64,000 bases of DNA from Thermomonas brevis (GCF_014395425.1 NZ_CP060711.1:2480001-2544000), one strand, 5' to 3'. Positions 1 to 9,056 are shown, numbered from the stretch's first letter. Made by a program: numbers and translations. Notes: a model not told the origin generated them from the sequence alone.

Positions 1-1191
1 CTGCGCAATAGGCTGGAGAACCAGCTGATCGAGAAGACCCTGCAACGGGAAGTCGCCAGCCTGGTGCAGCAGGTCGAGACACATCCGGATCGGCAGCCTT
101 ATTTCCTGATGTTCGATGCGCGCACCTTCAGCGACGACAACGCCTACAAGATCAACCCGCTTTACCGTGGACTACAAAAGGGTGTCCATGAGATCCGCGA
201 GGAGGAATCCTCCGGGCGTGTGCAGGTGTACAAGGTCGCGGTTCTGCGCGGGAAAAGCCAAACGGGCAAGTCTTTCACTAGCTTGGTGCGGTACAACGTA
301 ACCGATGCCGCCGCCACCTCGGACGTGTTGACGCGCTGGTTGCTTCTGGCCGTTCTGGTGTTCAGCCTGCTGGCGTTGCTGATTGGCTGGTGGTCGGCTT
401 CGCGCGTGATGGCGCCGGTGTCCGACCTGGCGCAGCGGCTGCGGCGTTCCGGCAACAGCTCCGAGCCGGAGGCGCTGGCGCCGAATTTCCCCGACGACGA
501 AGTGGGCGAGCTGGCGAAGGCGCTGGACGACTACGCCGAGCGCCTGACCGAAGTGGTGCAGCGCGACCGCGAGTTCAACGCCGACGTCAGCCACGAGCTG
601 CGCACGCCGCTGGCGGTGATCCGCGGCGCGGTGGAACTGCTGCTGGCCCGGCCCGAGCTGGACGAGCGCGCCCGCACCCGCCTGTCGCGCATCCAGCGCG
701 CCGAGCAGCAGTGCACCGACCTGATCGGCGCGTTGCTGCTGCTGTCGCGCAACGAGCGCGCGGTCGGCCAGTGCGACGTGGTCAAGGTGGCGCAGCAGCA
801 GCTGGACAGCCATCGCGCCCAGCTCGGCGGCAAGCCCATCGATCTGAAGCTGGAAGGCGAGCCGGCGCTGGTGCTGGACGTGCCGGATTCGGCGCTGGCG
901 GTGGCGCTGGGCAACCTGATCGGCAACGCGGTGAAGTACACGCCCAGCGGCGAGGTGGTGGTGCGGGTGCTGGCCGGCGCGGTGGAAGTCATCGATTCCG
1001 GTCCCGGCCTGAGCGAGGAGGACGCTGCGAAGCTGTTCACCCGCGGCTACCGCGGCACCCACGCGGGCCATTCGCAGGGCGGCGGCATCGGCCTGTCGAT
1101 CGTGCGCCGGCTGTGCGCGCTGTACGGCTGGGACGTGCGGGTGCGACCAGGCGAAACGCAGGGCGTGGTGGCGACGCTGACCTTCGGCTGA
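1..1191 (+). CDS. Sensor histidine kinase, 5' end cut by window edge
   Basis: This is an inner-membrane sensor kinase of a two-component system. The frame is open from base 1 with no credible start, so the N-terminus lies outside the window. The visible part holds the end of a periplasmic sensor region, a hydrophobic helix at about nt 330-410 and a HAMP-like linker. The H-box SHELRTPL at about nt 590 carries the phosphoacceptor His. The ATPase has an N-box (GNLIGNAVKYTP), a G1 box (DSGPGL) and a G2 box (GGGIGLSI). The partner regulator is presumably just upstream. Its C-terminal half resembles the sensorless kinase at 59531-60226, and both end in ...FG. The signal it senses cannot be read. 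Confidence 0.9.
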   Translation: MRNRLENQLIEKTLQREVASLVQQVETHPDRQPYFLMFDARTFSDDNAYKINPLYRGLQKGVHEIREEESSGRVQVYKVAVLRGKSQTGKSFTSLVRYNVTDAAATSDVLTRWLLLAVLVFSLLALLIGWWSASRVMAPVSDLAQRLRRSGNSSEPEALAPNFPDDEVGELAKALDDYAERLTEVVQRDREFNADVSHELRTPLAVIRGAVELLLARPELDERARTRLSRIQRAEQQCTDLIGALLLLSRNERAVGQCDVVKVAQQQLDSHRAQLGGKPIDLKLEGEPALVLDVPDSALAVALGNLIGNAVKYTPSGEVVVRVLAGAVEVIDSGPGLSEEDAAKLFTRGYRGTHAGHSQGGGIGLSIVRRLCALYGWDVRVRPGETQGVVATLTFG

Positions 1192-1250
1192 GGCAATGCC
1201 GGCGCCATCGGCGGCATAATGCGTGGGCAACTCCCTCCACAGGATTCCGC

Positions 1251-2351
1251 ATGAACGCCCCCGCATCGCTGGCCTACCAGGTCGCCCTTTCCGACCACGC
1301 CCGCAGCGCCGAACAGCGCGCGGCGCTCCTCGCCGGCGAGCTCGGCTTCGGCAAGTACTTCACCGACCACATGGTCGCCATCCAGTGGGACAAGGCGAAG
1401 GGCTGGCACGACGCGCAGGTGCGCGCCTACGGTCCGCTGGCGCTCGATCCGGCCGCGGCGGTGCTGCATTACGGCCAGGAAATCTTCGAAGGCATCAAGG
1501 CGTACCGCCACGCCGACGGCTCGATCTGGACGTTCCGTCCCGAGGCCAACGGCGCGCGCCTGCAGCGTTCCGCGGAGCGCTTGGCGCTGCCGAAGCTGCC
1601 GGTCGCCGAGTTCACCGAATCGCTGCGCCAGCTGGTCGCCGTCGACCACGAGTGGGTGCCGTCGGCGCCGGAAAGCAGCCTGTATTTCCGTCCGTTCATG
1701 ATCGCCAGCGAAGCCTTCCTCGGCGTGCGCGCGGCGCAGGCGGCGTCCTATTACGTCATCGCCAGCCCGGCCGGCGCGTACTTCGCCAAGGGCGTGGCGC
1801 CGGTGTCGATCTGGCTGTCGGAGGACTACGCGCGCGCGGCCAAGGGCGGCACCGGCGCGGCCAAGTGCGGCGGCAACTACGCCGCTTCGCTGCTGCCGCA
1901 GCAGGAAGCCTATGCGCAGGGCTGCTCGCAGGTGCTGTTCCTCGATCCGGTCGAGGGCAGGTACATCGAGGAACTCGGCGGCATGAACGTGTTCCTGGTC
2001 TACAGGGACGGCCGCATCGTCACCCCGGAACTGTCCGGCAGCATCCTCGAAGGCATCACCCGCTCCAGCATCCTGCAGCTGGCGCGCGACCGCGGGCTGA
2101 AGGTCGAGGAGCGCAAGGTGTCCATCGACGAGTGGAAGAACGGCGTGGCCTCGGGCGAGATCAGCGAGGTGTTCGCCTGCGGCACCGCCGCGGTGGTCAC
2201 GCCGATCGGCGAGCTGAAGGGCAAGGGCTTCGTGGTCGGCGACATCGACGCGCCGGCCGGCGAGGTCACCATGGCGATCCGCCAGGAGCTGACCGACATC
2301 CAGTACGGCCGCGCGCCCGACCGTCACGGCTGGTTGGTCAGGTTGCGGTAA
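1251..2351 (+). CDS. ilvE: Branched-chain amino acid aminotransferase
   Basis: This fold-type IV PLP enzyme of 366 residues makes the last transamination in Leu, Ile and Val synthesis, with 2-oxoglutarate/glutamate as partner. The PLP lysine lies in AAKCGGNY and the substrate loop reads EELGGMNVF, the form seen in the longer, eukaryote-like branch of bacterial BCATs. YFRPFMI and the ACGTAA phosphate-binding region are also present. The ATG at 1251 is preceded by AGGA at 1241-1244. A CATAAT hexamer at 1215-1220 could be its -10. It follows the kinase by 59 bases and is probably transcribed on its own. Length is normal and no residue looks missing. Confidence 0.96.
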   Translation: MNAPASLAYQVALSDHARSAEQRAALLAGELGFGKYFTDHMVAIQWDKAKGWHDAQVRAYGPLALDPAAAVLHYGQEIFEGIKAYRHADGSIWTFRPEANGARLQRSAERLALPKLPVAEFTESLRQLVAVDHEWVPSAPESSLYFRPFMIASEAFLGVRAAQAASYYVIASPAGAYFAKGVAPVSIWLSEDYARAAKGGTGAAKCGGNYAASLLPQQEAYAQGCSQVLFLDPVEGRYIEELGGMNVFLVYRDGRIVTPELSGSILEGITRSSILQLARDRGLKVEERKVSIDEWKNGVASGEISEVFACGTAAVVTPIGELKGKGFVVGDIDAPAGEVTMAIRQELTDIQYGRAPDRHGWLVRLR

Positions 2352-2366
2352 GCGCGCCGGGTTCGC

Positions 2367-2933
2367 CTACAGGCGCACCCACCAGCATCCCAGGTGCCGT
2401 CGCAGGCCGAACACGGCGTGCGACGGCGTGCTGCCGTTGCTCAGCGTCTGCTCCACGCGCAGGCCGACCAGCTGCGGCCTGCGGGTCGCCTCGCCCGGTT
2501 GCCCGGCGGGATCGGGCGTTTCATAGCCGTATTCGTCTTCGCGATTGCCGGCGTACATCGGCTGCACGTCCACCAGCGGCCGCCGCGCGATCGCGTCCAG
2601 GCGGCCCATCAGCCGGTACGCGTTGGCGGTGCCCATGCCGGCCCAGTCGTACAACGCGGCGATGCGGTTGGCGTCGCCGGAGCGGATCGCCTCGTCCAGC
2701 GCATAGGCGAGGTCCTGCACGCTGCGCGCGCAGACGTTCTGCGGGACGCGGGCGGCATCGGCGGACGCCGGCGGCGCGCGGTAGTCGCTGGCGCCGATAT
2801 CCTCGCACTGGCGGTCGGTGAAGACCCGTGTGCCGTCCGCCGCGAGGCAGTGCCTGACCTGCGCGCGCGCCGCCCCGTGCGGCAGCGCCAGCGCGAGGGC
2901 GAACAGGAGCGTCAGGACGACGGAACGCGGCAT
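2367..2933 (-). CDS. Hypothetical exported protein, DUF4124-like start
   Basis: This is a protein of about 188 residues with a clear Sec signal peptide (MPRSVVLTLLFALALALPHG, cleavage near AARA-Q). After the signal comes CLAADGTRVFTDRQC, which resembles the short DUF4124 motif (x-DGxxxYTDxxC) found in many proteobacterial periplasmic proteins. The remainder, about 130 residues, is not recognised. It includes a Cys near the middle (NVCARS) and ends in a Trp-rich LGCWWVRL. An in-frame GTG at 2948 is an alternative start, but the ATG at 2933 puts the signal peptide at the very N-terminus. It is convergent with ilvE and lies upstream-adjacent to no obvious partner. No function is claimed. Confidence 0.75.
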   Translation of the reverse strand: MPRSVVLTLLFALALALPHGAARAQVRHCLAADGTRVFTDRQCEDIGASDYRAPPASADAARVPQNVCARSVQDLAYALDEAIRSGDANRIAALYDWAGMGTANAYRLMGRLDAIARRPLVDVQPMYAGNREDEYGYETPDPAGQPGEATRRPQLVGLRVEQTLSNGSTPSHAVFGLRRHLGCWWVRL

Positions 2934-2973
2934 GCGTGCAGGGTACACGCAGGCCGTGAGGCCGCCGATCGGG

Positions 2974-3795
2974 TCACAGCCGCTGCAGGATCGACTGGGT
3001 CGGCTTGGCGAGGTTCAGCGTGTAGAAGTGCAGCGCCGGCGCGCCGCCGTCGATCAGGCGGCGGCACAGCCCGGCCACCACGTCGGCGGCGAACTCGCGC
3101 ACCGCCTCGGCATCGTCGCCGTGCGCCTGCATGCGCTTGGCGATCCAGCGCGGGATCTCCGCGCCGCAGGCTTCGGAGAAGCGACGCAGCTGGCTGAAGT
3201 TGGCGATTGGCATCACCCCGGGGACGATGGGCGCGTCGATGCCGAGCGCGCGGGCGTCCTCGACGAAACGGAAGTAGGCGTCCGCGTTGTAGAAGTACTG
3301 GGTGATCGCGCCGCTGGCGCCGGCGTCCACCTTGGCCTTGAAGTGGCGCAGGTCGGCCTGTGCATCGTCGGCCTGCGGATGGGTTTCCGGATAGGCGGCG
3401 ACTTCGATGTGGAAATGGTCGCCGTGTTCGTCGCGGATCAATTGCACCAGTTCGTTGGCATAGCGCAGGTCGCCGCTGCGGGCCATGCCCGAGGGCAGGT
3501 CGCCGCGCAGCGCGACGATGCGGTCGCAGCCCAGCGCGCGGTACAGCTTGAGGAGGGTGCGGATTTCCTCGCGGCTGCCGCCCACGCAGGTGAGGTGCGG
3601 CACGCCGGTGACGCCGTGCTCGCCGCGCAGCCGCTGCACGGTCTCCGGTGTGTGGCTGAGGGTGGAGCCGCCTGCGCCGAAGGTGACCGACATGAACTGC
3701 GGCGCGTATGCCTTGAGCTTGCGCACGGTGCGGTCGAACTGCGCGTGCTGTTCGTCGGTCTTGGGCGGATAGAACTCGAAGCTGATCGGCAGCAT
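2974..3795 (-). CDS. metF: Methylenetetrahydrofolate reductase
   Basis: This FAD enzyme of 273 residues reduces 5,10-methylene-THF to 5-methyl-THF, the methyl donor for homocysteine methylation. The N-terminal SFEFYPPKT has the family's catalytic Glu. VTFGAGGS, HLTCVG, ALRGD, ITQYFYN and PGVMPI follow in the usual order of the (beta/alpha)8 barrel. The length is typical of bacterial MetF. A long AT-rich palindrome lies about 35 bases upstream of the ATG (3830-3857), and a related element precedes metK. This suggests joint control with the SAM cycle genes ahcY and metK in this window. Confidence 0.96.
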   Translation of the reverse strand: MLPISFEFYPPKTDEQHAQFDRTVRKLKAYAPQFMSVTFGAGGSTLSHTPETVQRLRGEHGVTGVPHLTCVGGSREEIRTLLKLYRALGCDRIVALRGDLPSGMARSGDLRYANELVQLIRDEHGDHFHIEVAAYPETHPQADDAQADLRHFKAKVDAGASGAITQYFYNADAYFRFVEDARALGIDAPIVPGVMPIANFSQLRRFSEACGAEIPRWIAKRMQAHGDDAEAVREFAADVVAGLCRRLIDGGAPALHFYTLNLAKPTQSILQRL

Positions 3796-3829
3796 CGCGG
3801 TCGTGGTGTTCCGGAGGTGCGGGAATTAT

Positions 3830-3857
3830 ATATCTCTTTTTCGCGATGAAGCGATAT
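3830..3857. promoter_or_regulatory. Candidate operator upstream of metF (AT-rich palindrome)
   Basis: This 28-base imperfect palindrome is centred on TCGCGA. The ends are ATATC and GATAT, with inner half-sites CTT and AAG. Flanking bases extend the AT-rich arms to TATATATC/GATATATA. Such AT-rich sequence is striking in this genome. A closely related 28-base element lies just upstream of metK (14138-14165). The TATATA arm may overlap the -10 of metF. Xanthomonads are known to use an ArsR-type SAH-responsive regulator (SahR) for methionine genes. Assigning this site to SahR is inference. Confidence 0.6.
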
Positions 3858-3956
3858 ATATAAATTCGAGGCCCTTGTGCGCGGGATGACGCGGGTCAAT
3901 GCGCGCACAGGGCGGCGCCGTTACAACAGCGGCAGGACGTAATCCGGAGAGAACGC

Positions 3957-4466
3957 ATGGATCAGGACAGCATCCCGAGCGGGCGCATCGCGCTTGCCGG
4001 CAGCGGCTACGAAGGCCGGCTGGAGCGCGTATTCGGCCACGATGCGGAGAAGGTGTGGGCGATGCTCGTCGAGCCGGCGGCGATGGCGCAGTGGCTGGCG
4101 CCGGGCGTCATCGAACGGCGGCAGGGCGGCGCGGTGCGGATCGACTTCGCCGACAGCGGCATCGTCATCGACAGCGCGGTCACCGCGTTCGAACCGCGGC
4201 GCCTGCTGGAGTATTCGTGGAGCAGCGGCGGCCAGCCGCAGCGTCCGCTGCGCTGGGAGCTGCATCCGTGCGACGGCGGCACGCGACTGGAACTGGGCGT
4301 GCGCGTACCGAAGGAAGAAGACCCCGCCAAGGCCTGCGCCGGCTTCGAGGGGCATCTGGAGATGCTGGCGGCGGCGTTGGAAGGCGTGCCGATCCGGTTC
4401 CCGTTCGACCTGTTCGTGCAGGCGCGCAAGGCGTACGCGGAGCAGGTGGCGGGCTTGCAGAGCTAG
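3957..4466 (+). CDS. SRPBCC / AHSA1-family domain protein
   Basis: This 169-residue protein has the START-like SRPBCC fold pattern of the AHSA1 (activator of Hsp90 ATPase C-terminal) group. The N-terminal strand VFGHDAEKVWAMLVEP is followed by AMAQWLAPG, the alternating beta strands RIDFADSG / AVTAFEPRRLLEYSW / RLELGV, and a C-terminal helix (GHLEMLAAAL). Members bind small hydrophobic ligands or act in stress or polyketide pathways, but the specific role cannot be inferred. A GGAGAGA ribosome site precedes the ATG. It is divergent from metF, so the 160-base gap may carry promoters for both. Confidence 0.8.
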   Translation: MDQDSIPSGRIALAGSGYEGRLERVFGHDAEKVWAMLVEPAAMAQWLAPGVIERRQGGAVRIDFADSGIVIDSAVTAFEPRRLLEYSWSSGGQPQRPLRWELHPCDGGTRLELGVRVPKEEDPAKACAGFEGHLEMLAAALEGVPIRFPFDLFVQARKAYAEQVAGLQS

Positions 4467-4657
4467 TCCATCAAGCAACGGACGTGTCGCGATACGGGCG
4501 GTAGCGATCCGTCGCCGCCGCCCGGCTTGCCGCGCCGTCCATCCGCCGCATCGGCCATTGCCCGGCCGCTGCGGCCGCTCGTCATGTTTCCTGCCGCGCC
4601 GCCGCGGCAGCCGCCAACCTGTCGCCATCCCGACCCTCGCAGAAAGGAGTGATGGCG

Positions 4658-5587
4658 ATGTCCCGCAACATCCTGTGTTCCCGCAAGCTTTCTCCCGCCG
4701 TGATGCTGGCCCTGCTGGTGGCCGCCGTGATCGCACCCGCCAGCCGCGCCGCCGAGGCGCCGACGTCCGAAGGCATCGCCGTGGACGTGGTCGGCGAGGG
4801 CCGGCCGGTGCTGATGATCCCCGGCCTGAGCAGCAGCGCCGAGGTCTGGCGCGAGACCTGCGCGGCCCTGCAGCCGCAGGTGCAGTGCCACATCGTGCAG
4901 CTGCCCGGCTTCGCCGGCCTGCCGCCGGTGAAGGAGGCGCACTTCATGGAAGGCATGCGCGACCGCCTGCTGCGCTACGTCGAAAAGCGCGGCCTGCGCC
5001 AGCCGGCGGTGATGGGCCACAGCCTGGGCGGCGTGCTGGCCCTGCAGATGGCCATCGCCAAGCCCGAGGAATTGGGGCCGCTGGTCATCGTCGATTCGCT
5101 GCCGTTCCTGCCGGCGGCGCAGAACCCGGCGGCCACCGCCGAGATGATGAAGCCGATGGTGGAGGGGATGCGCACGCAGCTGCTGTCCATCGGCGCCGAC
5201 GCCTGGCGCGCGCAGTCCGAGGCGACCGCGCGCGGCATGGTGCGCACGCCGGAGCGCGTCGGCACCGTGGCCGACTGGAGCGTCGCCAGCGACCGCGCCA
5301 CCGTCGGGCAGGCGATGGCAGAACTGATGAGCACCGACCTGCGCGGCCAGCTGGGCGCGATTCGCTCGCCGGTGCTGGTGCTGGCCGCGTGGGCGGCCTA
5401 CGCGGCGCAGGGCGGCACGCCGGAAATGACCACGAGCATCTTCCGCACCCAGTACGCCGGGCTGCACGACGTGCGCATCGAAGTGAGCCGCACGGGCTAC
5501 CATTTCCTGATGTGGGACGATCCGCAGTGGCTGCAGGCGCAGGTGCGCGAATTCCTCGCCTCGCCCGTGCAGGATACGAAGCACTGA
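4658..5587 (+). CDS. Exported alpha/beta hydrolase
   Basis: This alpha/beta-fold serine hydrolase is probably periplasmic. A signal peptide spans about residues 1-32 (hydrophobic VMLALLVAAVIAPAS, then AA). The oxyanion region is MIPGLSSS, the nucleophile elbow is GHSLGG, and a late GYHFLMWDDP supplies the likely catalytic His. The ATG at 4658 has AAAGGAG at the right distance, whereas the nearby ATG at 4652 is too close to that site. It lies five bases from the LytS-type kinase gene and is probably the first gene of a three-gene operon with it and its regulator. The substrate is unknown. A link between the hydrolase and the two-component pair is inferred only from the spacing. Confidence 0.85.
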   Translation: MSRNILCSRKLSPAVMLALLVAAVIAPASRAAEAPTSEGIAVDVVGEGRPVLMIPGLSSSAEVWRETCAALQPQVQCHIVQLPGFAGLPPVKEAHFMEGMRDRLLRYVEKRGLRQPAVMGHSLGGVLALQMAIAKPEELGPLVIVDSLPFLPAAQNPAATAEMMKPMVEGMRTQLLSIGADAWRAQSEATARGMVRTPERVGTVADWSVASDRATVGQAMAELMSTDLRGQLGAIRSPVLVLAAWAAYAAQGGTPEMTTSIFRTQYAGLHDVRIEVSRTGYHFLMWDDPQWLQAQVREFLASPVQDTKH

Positions 5588-5592
5588 CCGCC

Positions 5593-6672
5593 ATGCAGGC
5601 CGCAGGGGAGCCGTTGGACGCCGACACCGACAAGCAGCAGCGCCGTTTCCTGGCGATCAACGGCGCGGTCTGGGCGGCGTACGCGGGCATCAGCCTGTCG
5701 TTCGGCACGCTGGTCTTCGGCTGGTATTCCGGCGTCGCGGCGATCAGCGTGCTGATGGCCGCGCTGCTGTACCTGGCCAGCGCCCTGCTGCGGCGGCGCG
5801 CGCTGCGCCACGGCTGGCTCCAGCGCGACGGTCTTGCGCTGGCGGCGCGGCTGCTGGGCGGCGTGCTGGCCGGCGCCACCGCCATCCAGCTGGTGCTGGC
5901 GTTGCTGCTGCTGTCGCTGGCCGGGGCCGGCTGGATCGAACTGCCGGGCGGGCGCATGGACTACCGCCCGTCCTCCGTGTTCGGCTACTGGATCAACACC
6001 GCGATCGTGCTCGGCCTGTGGACGGCGGGCTGGGCCGGCGGACGCTCGCTGCGGCGCGCGCGGCAGAGCGAGCTGGCGCGGCTCAAGGCCGAGTCGGAGC
6101 GGCTCGCGCTGGAACGCGACGCGCTGCGTGCGCGGCTCAACCCGCACTTCGTGTTCAACGCGCTCAACAACCTGCGCGCACTGATCAACGAGGATCCGGC
6201 GCGCGCGCGGGAAATGGTGACGCGCCTGTCCAGCACGCTGCGGCACGCGCTGGAACACAACGCGCGCGACTGGGTGCCGCTGGCGGACGAGCTGCAGGTA
6301 GTGGAGGACTATCTGGCGATCGAGCAGATCCACTACGAGCAGCGCCTGCGCGTCCGCCGCGACTGGAGCGACGACGTGCGCGCCGCGCTGATCCCGCCGA
6401 TGGCGCTGCAGCTGCTGGTCGAGAACGCGATCCGGCACGGCATCGCGGTGACGCCCGGCGGCGGCGAACTGCGCCTGCGGATCGGCATGGACGCGCGCAC
6501 GCTGCGGGTCGAGGTGGAAAACCCAGGCATGCTCGGGCAAGGCGCGGCGGGCGGGCATGGCGTCGGCCTGGCCTATCTGCGCGACCGGCTGGCGCGCGCC
6601 GAGCGGCCGGGCCGCTTCGAGCTGCGGCAGCGGGGAACCGACGTGCTGGCCCGTCTGGAGATACCGCAATGA
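5593..6672 (+). CDS. LytS/YpdA-type membrane sensor kinase (His_kinase family)
   Basis: This 359-residue sensor kinase of the LytS/AlgZ (PF06580) class has about four hydrophobic helices between residues 25 and 155 and a short coiled linker (ARLKAESERLALERDALRAR). The characteristic H-box is LNPHFVFNALNNL, followed by an ATPase N-box LLVENAIRHG and a G-box GHGVGLAYL. These kinases phosphorylate LytTR regulators, and such a gene follows with an ATGA overlap. The family classically controls autolysins, peptide uptake or alginate (AlgZ). The target here is unknown. The start ATG is five bases after the hydrolase stop. Confidence 0.9.
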   Translation: MQAAGEPLDADTDKQQRRFLAINGAVWAAYAGISLSFGTLVFGWYSGVAAISVLMAALLYLASALLRRRALRHGWLQRDGLALAARLLGGVLAGATAIQLVLALLLLSLAGAGWIELPGGRMDYRPSSVFGYWINTAIVLGLWTAGWAGGRSLRRARQSELARLKAESERLALERDALRARLNPHFVFNALNNLRALINEDPARAREMVTRLSSTLRHALEHNARDWVPLADELQVVEDYLAIEQIHYEQRLRVRRDWSDDVRAALIPPMALQLLVENAIRHGIAVTPGGGELRLRIGMDARTLRVEVENPGMLGQGAAGGHGVGLAYLRDRLARAERPGRFELRQRGTDVLARLEIPQ

Positions 6673-7409
6673 CCGCGCTGCGCGTGCTGATCGTCGAGGA
6701 CGCCCGGCTGGCCCGGCAGGAGCTGCGCACGATGCTGGCCGACCTGCCGGACGTGCAGTGCGTGGGCGAGGCCGACGACGTGCCGGCCGCGCGCGAGGCG
6801 ATCGCGCGGCTGCATCCGGACCTGGTGCTGCTGGACATCCAGATGCCGTCGGGCAGCGGCTTCGACGTGCTGGACGGGCTGGAGCGCGCGCCGATGGTGG
6901 TGTTCACCACCGCCTACGACCAGTATGCGGTGCGCGCGTTCGAGGCCAATGCGCTCGACTACCTGGTCAAGCCGGTCGCGCCCGAGCGCCTGCGCGCCGC
7001 GCTGGAGCGCGCGGGCCAGCGGCTGGCGCAGGACGACGGCGAAGCGGCCGGCGGCGGGCCGCCTCGCGGCTTGCTCGGCGCCGACGACCAGGTGTTCCTG
7101 CGCGACGGCGAGCGCTGCTGGTTCGTCGCGCTGTCGGAGATCCAGCGCATCGTCGTCGACGGCAACTACGCCCGGATCTGGTTCCGCGACCAGAGCGCGC
7201 TGCTGGCGCGCAGCCTCAGCGCGCTGGAGGCGCGGCTGGATCCGGCGCTGTTCTTCCGCGCCAACCGCAACACCCTGGTCAACCTGCGCATGGTGCGCGG
7301 CGTGGAGCCGTCCATCGCCGACGGCTACCTGCTGCGGCTCAAGGGCGGCGGCGAGGTTGAGGTCTCGCGCCGGCAGGCGCGCGAGCTGCGCGAACGGCTG
7401 GCGTTGTAG
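6669..7409 (+). CDS. LytTR-family response regulator
   Basis: This 246-residue regulator has an N-terminal receiver: VLIVEDARLARQEL, phosphoacceptor Asp in LVLLDIQMPSGSG, switch FTTAYDQYAVRAF and Lys in YLVKPV. The C-terminal LytTR DNA-binding domain spans about residues 140-246, with VDGNYARIWF and FFRANRNTLVNL. It overlaps the kinase stop by ATGA, so the pair is translationally coupled. It resembles the AlgR/LytR/YehT group. The direct targets are not evident. A stem-loop follows the stop codon. Confidence 0.93.
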   Translation: MTALRVLIVEDARLARQELRTMLADLPDVQCVGEADDVPAAREAIARLHPDLVLLDIQMPSGSGFDVLDGLERAPMVVFTTAYDQYAVRAFEANALDYLVKPVAPERLRAALERAGQRLAQDDGEAAGGGPPRGLLGADDQVFLRDGERCWFVALSEIQRIVVDGNYARIWFRDQSALLARSLSALEARLDPALFFRANRNTLVNLRMVRGVEPSIADGYLLRLKGGGEVEVSRRQARELRERLAL

Positions 7410-7417
7410 GCCAAACG

Positions 7418-7451
7418 GAAACGCCCCCGTCGTTTCCGGCGGAGGCGTTTC
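7418..7451. terminator. Stem-loop between convergent lytTR regulator and ahcY
   Basis: GAAACGCC and GGCGTTTC form perfect arms, with additional CCG/CGG pairing inside, placed nine bases after the regulator stop. The T-run is short, so it may act in both directions as a weak intrinsic terminator. Confidence 0.55.
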
Positions 7452-7499
7452 GTGGCATTGCACCGTACCGCGCGCAGGGGCGCGCTGCGGCCGCCGGAA

Positions 7500-8948
7500 T
7501 CAGTAGCGGTAGTGTTCCGGCTTGAACGGGCCGTCCACCGGCACGCCGAGGTAGTCGGCCTGCTCGCTGGTCAGCCTGGTCAGCTTCACGCCGATCTTTT
7601 CCAGGTGCAGGCGCGCCACTTCCTCGTCCAGCTTCTTCGGCAGGATGTAGACCTGCGGCGCGTAGGCGTCCTTGTTCGCCCACAGGTCGATCTGCGCCAG
7701 CGTCTGGTTGGAGAAGCTGTTGCTCATCACGAAGCTCGGGTGGCCGGTGGCGCAGCCGAGGTTGACGAGGCGGCCTTCGGCCAGCAGGAAGATCGAACGA
7801 CCGTTGGGCAGATCGAAGCGGTCCACCTGCGGCTTGATGTTGACCTGCTTCACGCCGGCCAGGCCCTTGAGCGCATCGACCTGGATCTCGTTGTCGAAGT
7901 GGCCGATGTTGCAGACGATGGCCTGGTCCTTCATCCCCTGCATGTGGGCGAGGGTGATGATGTCCTTGTTGCCGGTGGTGGTGACGTAGATGTCGGCGAC
8001 GCCGAGGGTGTCCTCGACGGTCTTGACCTCGTAGCCTTCCATCGCCGCCTGCAGCGCGCAGATCGGATCGATCTCGGTCACGATCACGCGGGCGCCGTAG
8101 GCGCGCAGCGAATGCGCGCTGCCCTTGCCGACGTCGCCGTAGCCGCAGACCACCGCCACCTTGCCGGCCAGCATCACGTCCATCGCGCGCTTCAGGCCGT
8201 CGGCCAGCGACTCGCGGCAGCCGTACAGGTTGTCGAACTTCGACTTGGTGACCGAATCGTTGACGTTGATCGCCGGCACCAGCAGCTGGCCCTTCTCGGC
8301 GAGCTGGTAGAGGCGGTGCACGCCGGTGGTGGTTTCCTCCGACACGCCCTTCCAGTCGGCGACGACGCGGGTCCAGTAGCCCGGACGCTCGGCGTGCACG
8401 CGCTTGAGCAGGTTCTTGATGACCTGCTCCTCGTGGCTGCCGGAGGCCGAGTTAACCCAGCTCTCGTCGCCTTGTTCCAGTTCAAAGCCCTTGTGGATCA
8501 GCAGGGTCACGTCGCCGCCATCGTCCACCACCAGCTGCGGGCCGAGGAAGCCGCCGTTGCCGTCGGGGAAGGACAGCGCGTCCAGCGTGCAGTCCCAGTA
8601 TTCCTCCAGCGTCTCTCCCTTCCACGCGAACACCGGCGTGCCGGTGGCGGCGATCGCGGCGGCGGCGTGGTCCTGCGTCGAGAAGATGTTGCACGAGGCC
8701 CAGCGCACGTCGGCGCCGATGTCCTTCAGCGTCTCGATCAGCACGGCGGTCTGGATAGTCATGTGCAGGCTGCCGGTGACGCGCACGCCCTTCAGCGGCG
8801 TGGAGGCGGCGTGCTTCCTGCGGATCGACATCAGGCCGGGCATCTCGTGCTCGGCGATGTCGAGTTCCTTGCGGCCCCAGTCGGCCAGCGAAATGTCGGC
8901 GACCTTGTAGTCGCCCTCGGTCGAGAAGGTCCTGGTTGCGGCGTTCAT
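7500..8948 (-). CDS. ahcY: S-adenosylhomocysteine hydrolase
   Basis: This cytosolic NAD-dependent enzyme of 482 residues splits SAH into adenosine and homocysteine, removing the product that inhibits methyltransferases. It contains [30 protein letters not shown], the NAD-binding [19 protein letters not shown] and the conserved C-terminus ending PFKPEHYRY. The length includes the roughly 40-residue insertion common in bacterial enzymes. GGAG stands eight bases before the ATG. The 5' leader carries an SAH riboswitch (8979-9043), so expression should rise when SAH accumulates. metF and metK of the same cycle lie nearby but are not co-transcribed. Confidence 0.98.
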   Translation of the reverse strand: MNAATRTFSTEGDYKVADISLADWGRKELDIAEHEMPGLMSIRRKHAASTPLKGVRVTGSLHMTIQTAVLIETLKDIGADVRWASCNIFSTQDHAAAAIAATGTPVFAWKGETLEEYWDCTLDALSFPDGNGGFLGPQLVVDDGGDVTLLIHKGFELEQGDESWVNSASGSHEEQVIKNLLKRVHAERPGYWTRVVADWKGVSEETTTGVHRLYQLAEKGQLLVPAINVNDSVTKSKFDNLYGCRESLADGLKRAMDVMLAGKVAVVCGYGDVGKGSAHSLRAYGARVIVTEIDPICALQAAMEGYEVKTVEDTLGVADIYVTTTGNKDIITLAHMQGMKDQAIVCNIGHFDNEIQVDALKGLAGVKQVNIKPQVDRFDLPNGRSIFLLAEGRLVNLGCATGHPSFVMSNSFSNQTLAQIDLWANKDAYAPQVYILPKKLDEEVARLHLEKIGVKLTRLTSEQADYLGVPVDGPFKPEHYRY

Positions 8949-8978
8949 GCGGATGCTCCGTGAGTGCGGTGGATTGCG

Positions 8979-9043
8979 GTCACGGGCGCCGTTGTTTCGA
9001 TGCCGAGCCTGGTCGCATGTCGCGATCGCAGCGCCCCTCGGCC
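8979..9043 (-). promoter_or_regulatory. SAH riboswitch in the ahcY leader
   Basis: On the minus strand the leader shows the conserved blocks of the SAH riboswitch in order: CCGAGGGGCGCTGC (9028-9041), AGGCTCGG (9003-9010) and AACGGCGCC (8985-8993). CCGAG can pair with CTCGG to make P1. GGCGC in the first block can pair with GCGCC in the third to give the pseudoknot helix, as in the known structure. The class is known to switch on ahcY when it binds SAH. The aptamer ends about 36 bases before the ATG and close to the ribosome site, so control of translation is likely. The predicted transcription start at 9044 is immediately 5' of the aptamer. Confidence 0.9.
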
Positions 9044-9050
9044 GGCGCGC

Positions 9051-9056
9051 ATTGTA
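9051..9056 (-). promoter_or_regulatory. Predicted -10 box of ahcY (TACAAT)
   Basis: TACAAT followed by GCGCGC is the same 12-mer found before the ABC-F and dusB genes. Six bases after the hexamer gives a start at 9044, right at the 5' edge of the riboswitch. No convincing -35 was seen. Confidence 0.6.

Noticed and set aside
4467..4657. Possible small gene between the SRPBCC and hydrolase genes
   Set aside because: No frame with a start, ribosome site and plausible composition was seen in these 191 bases; nothing else is recognised there.
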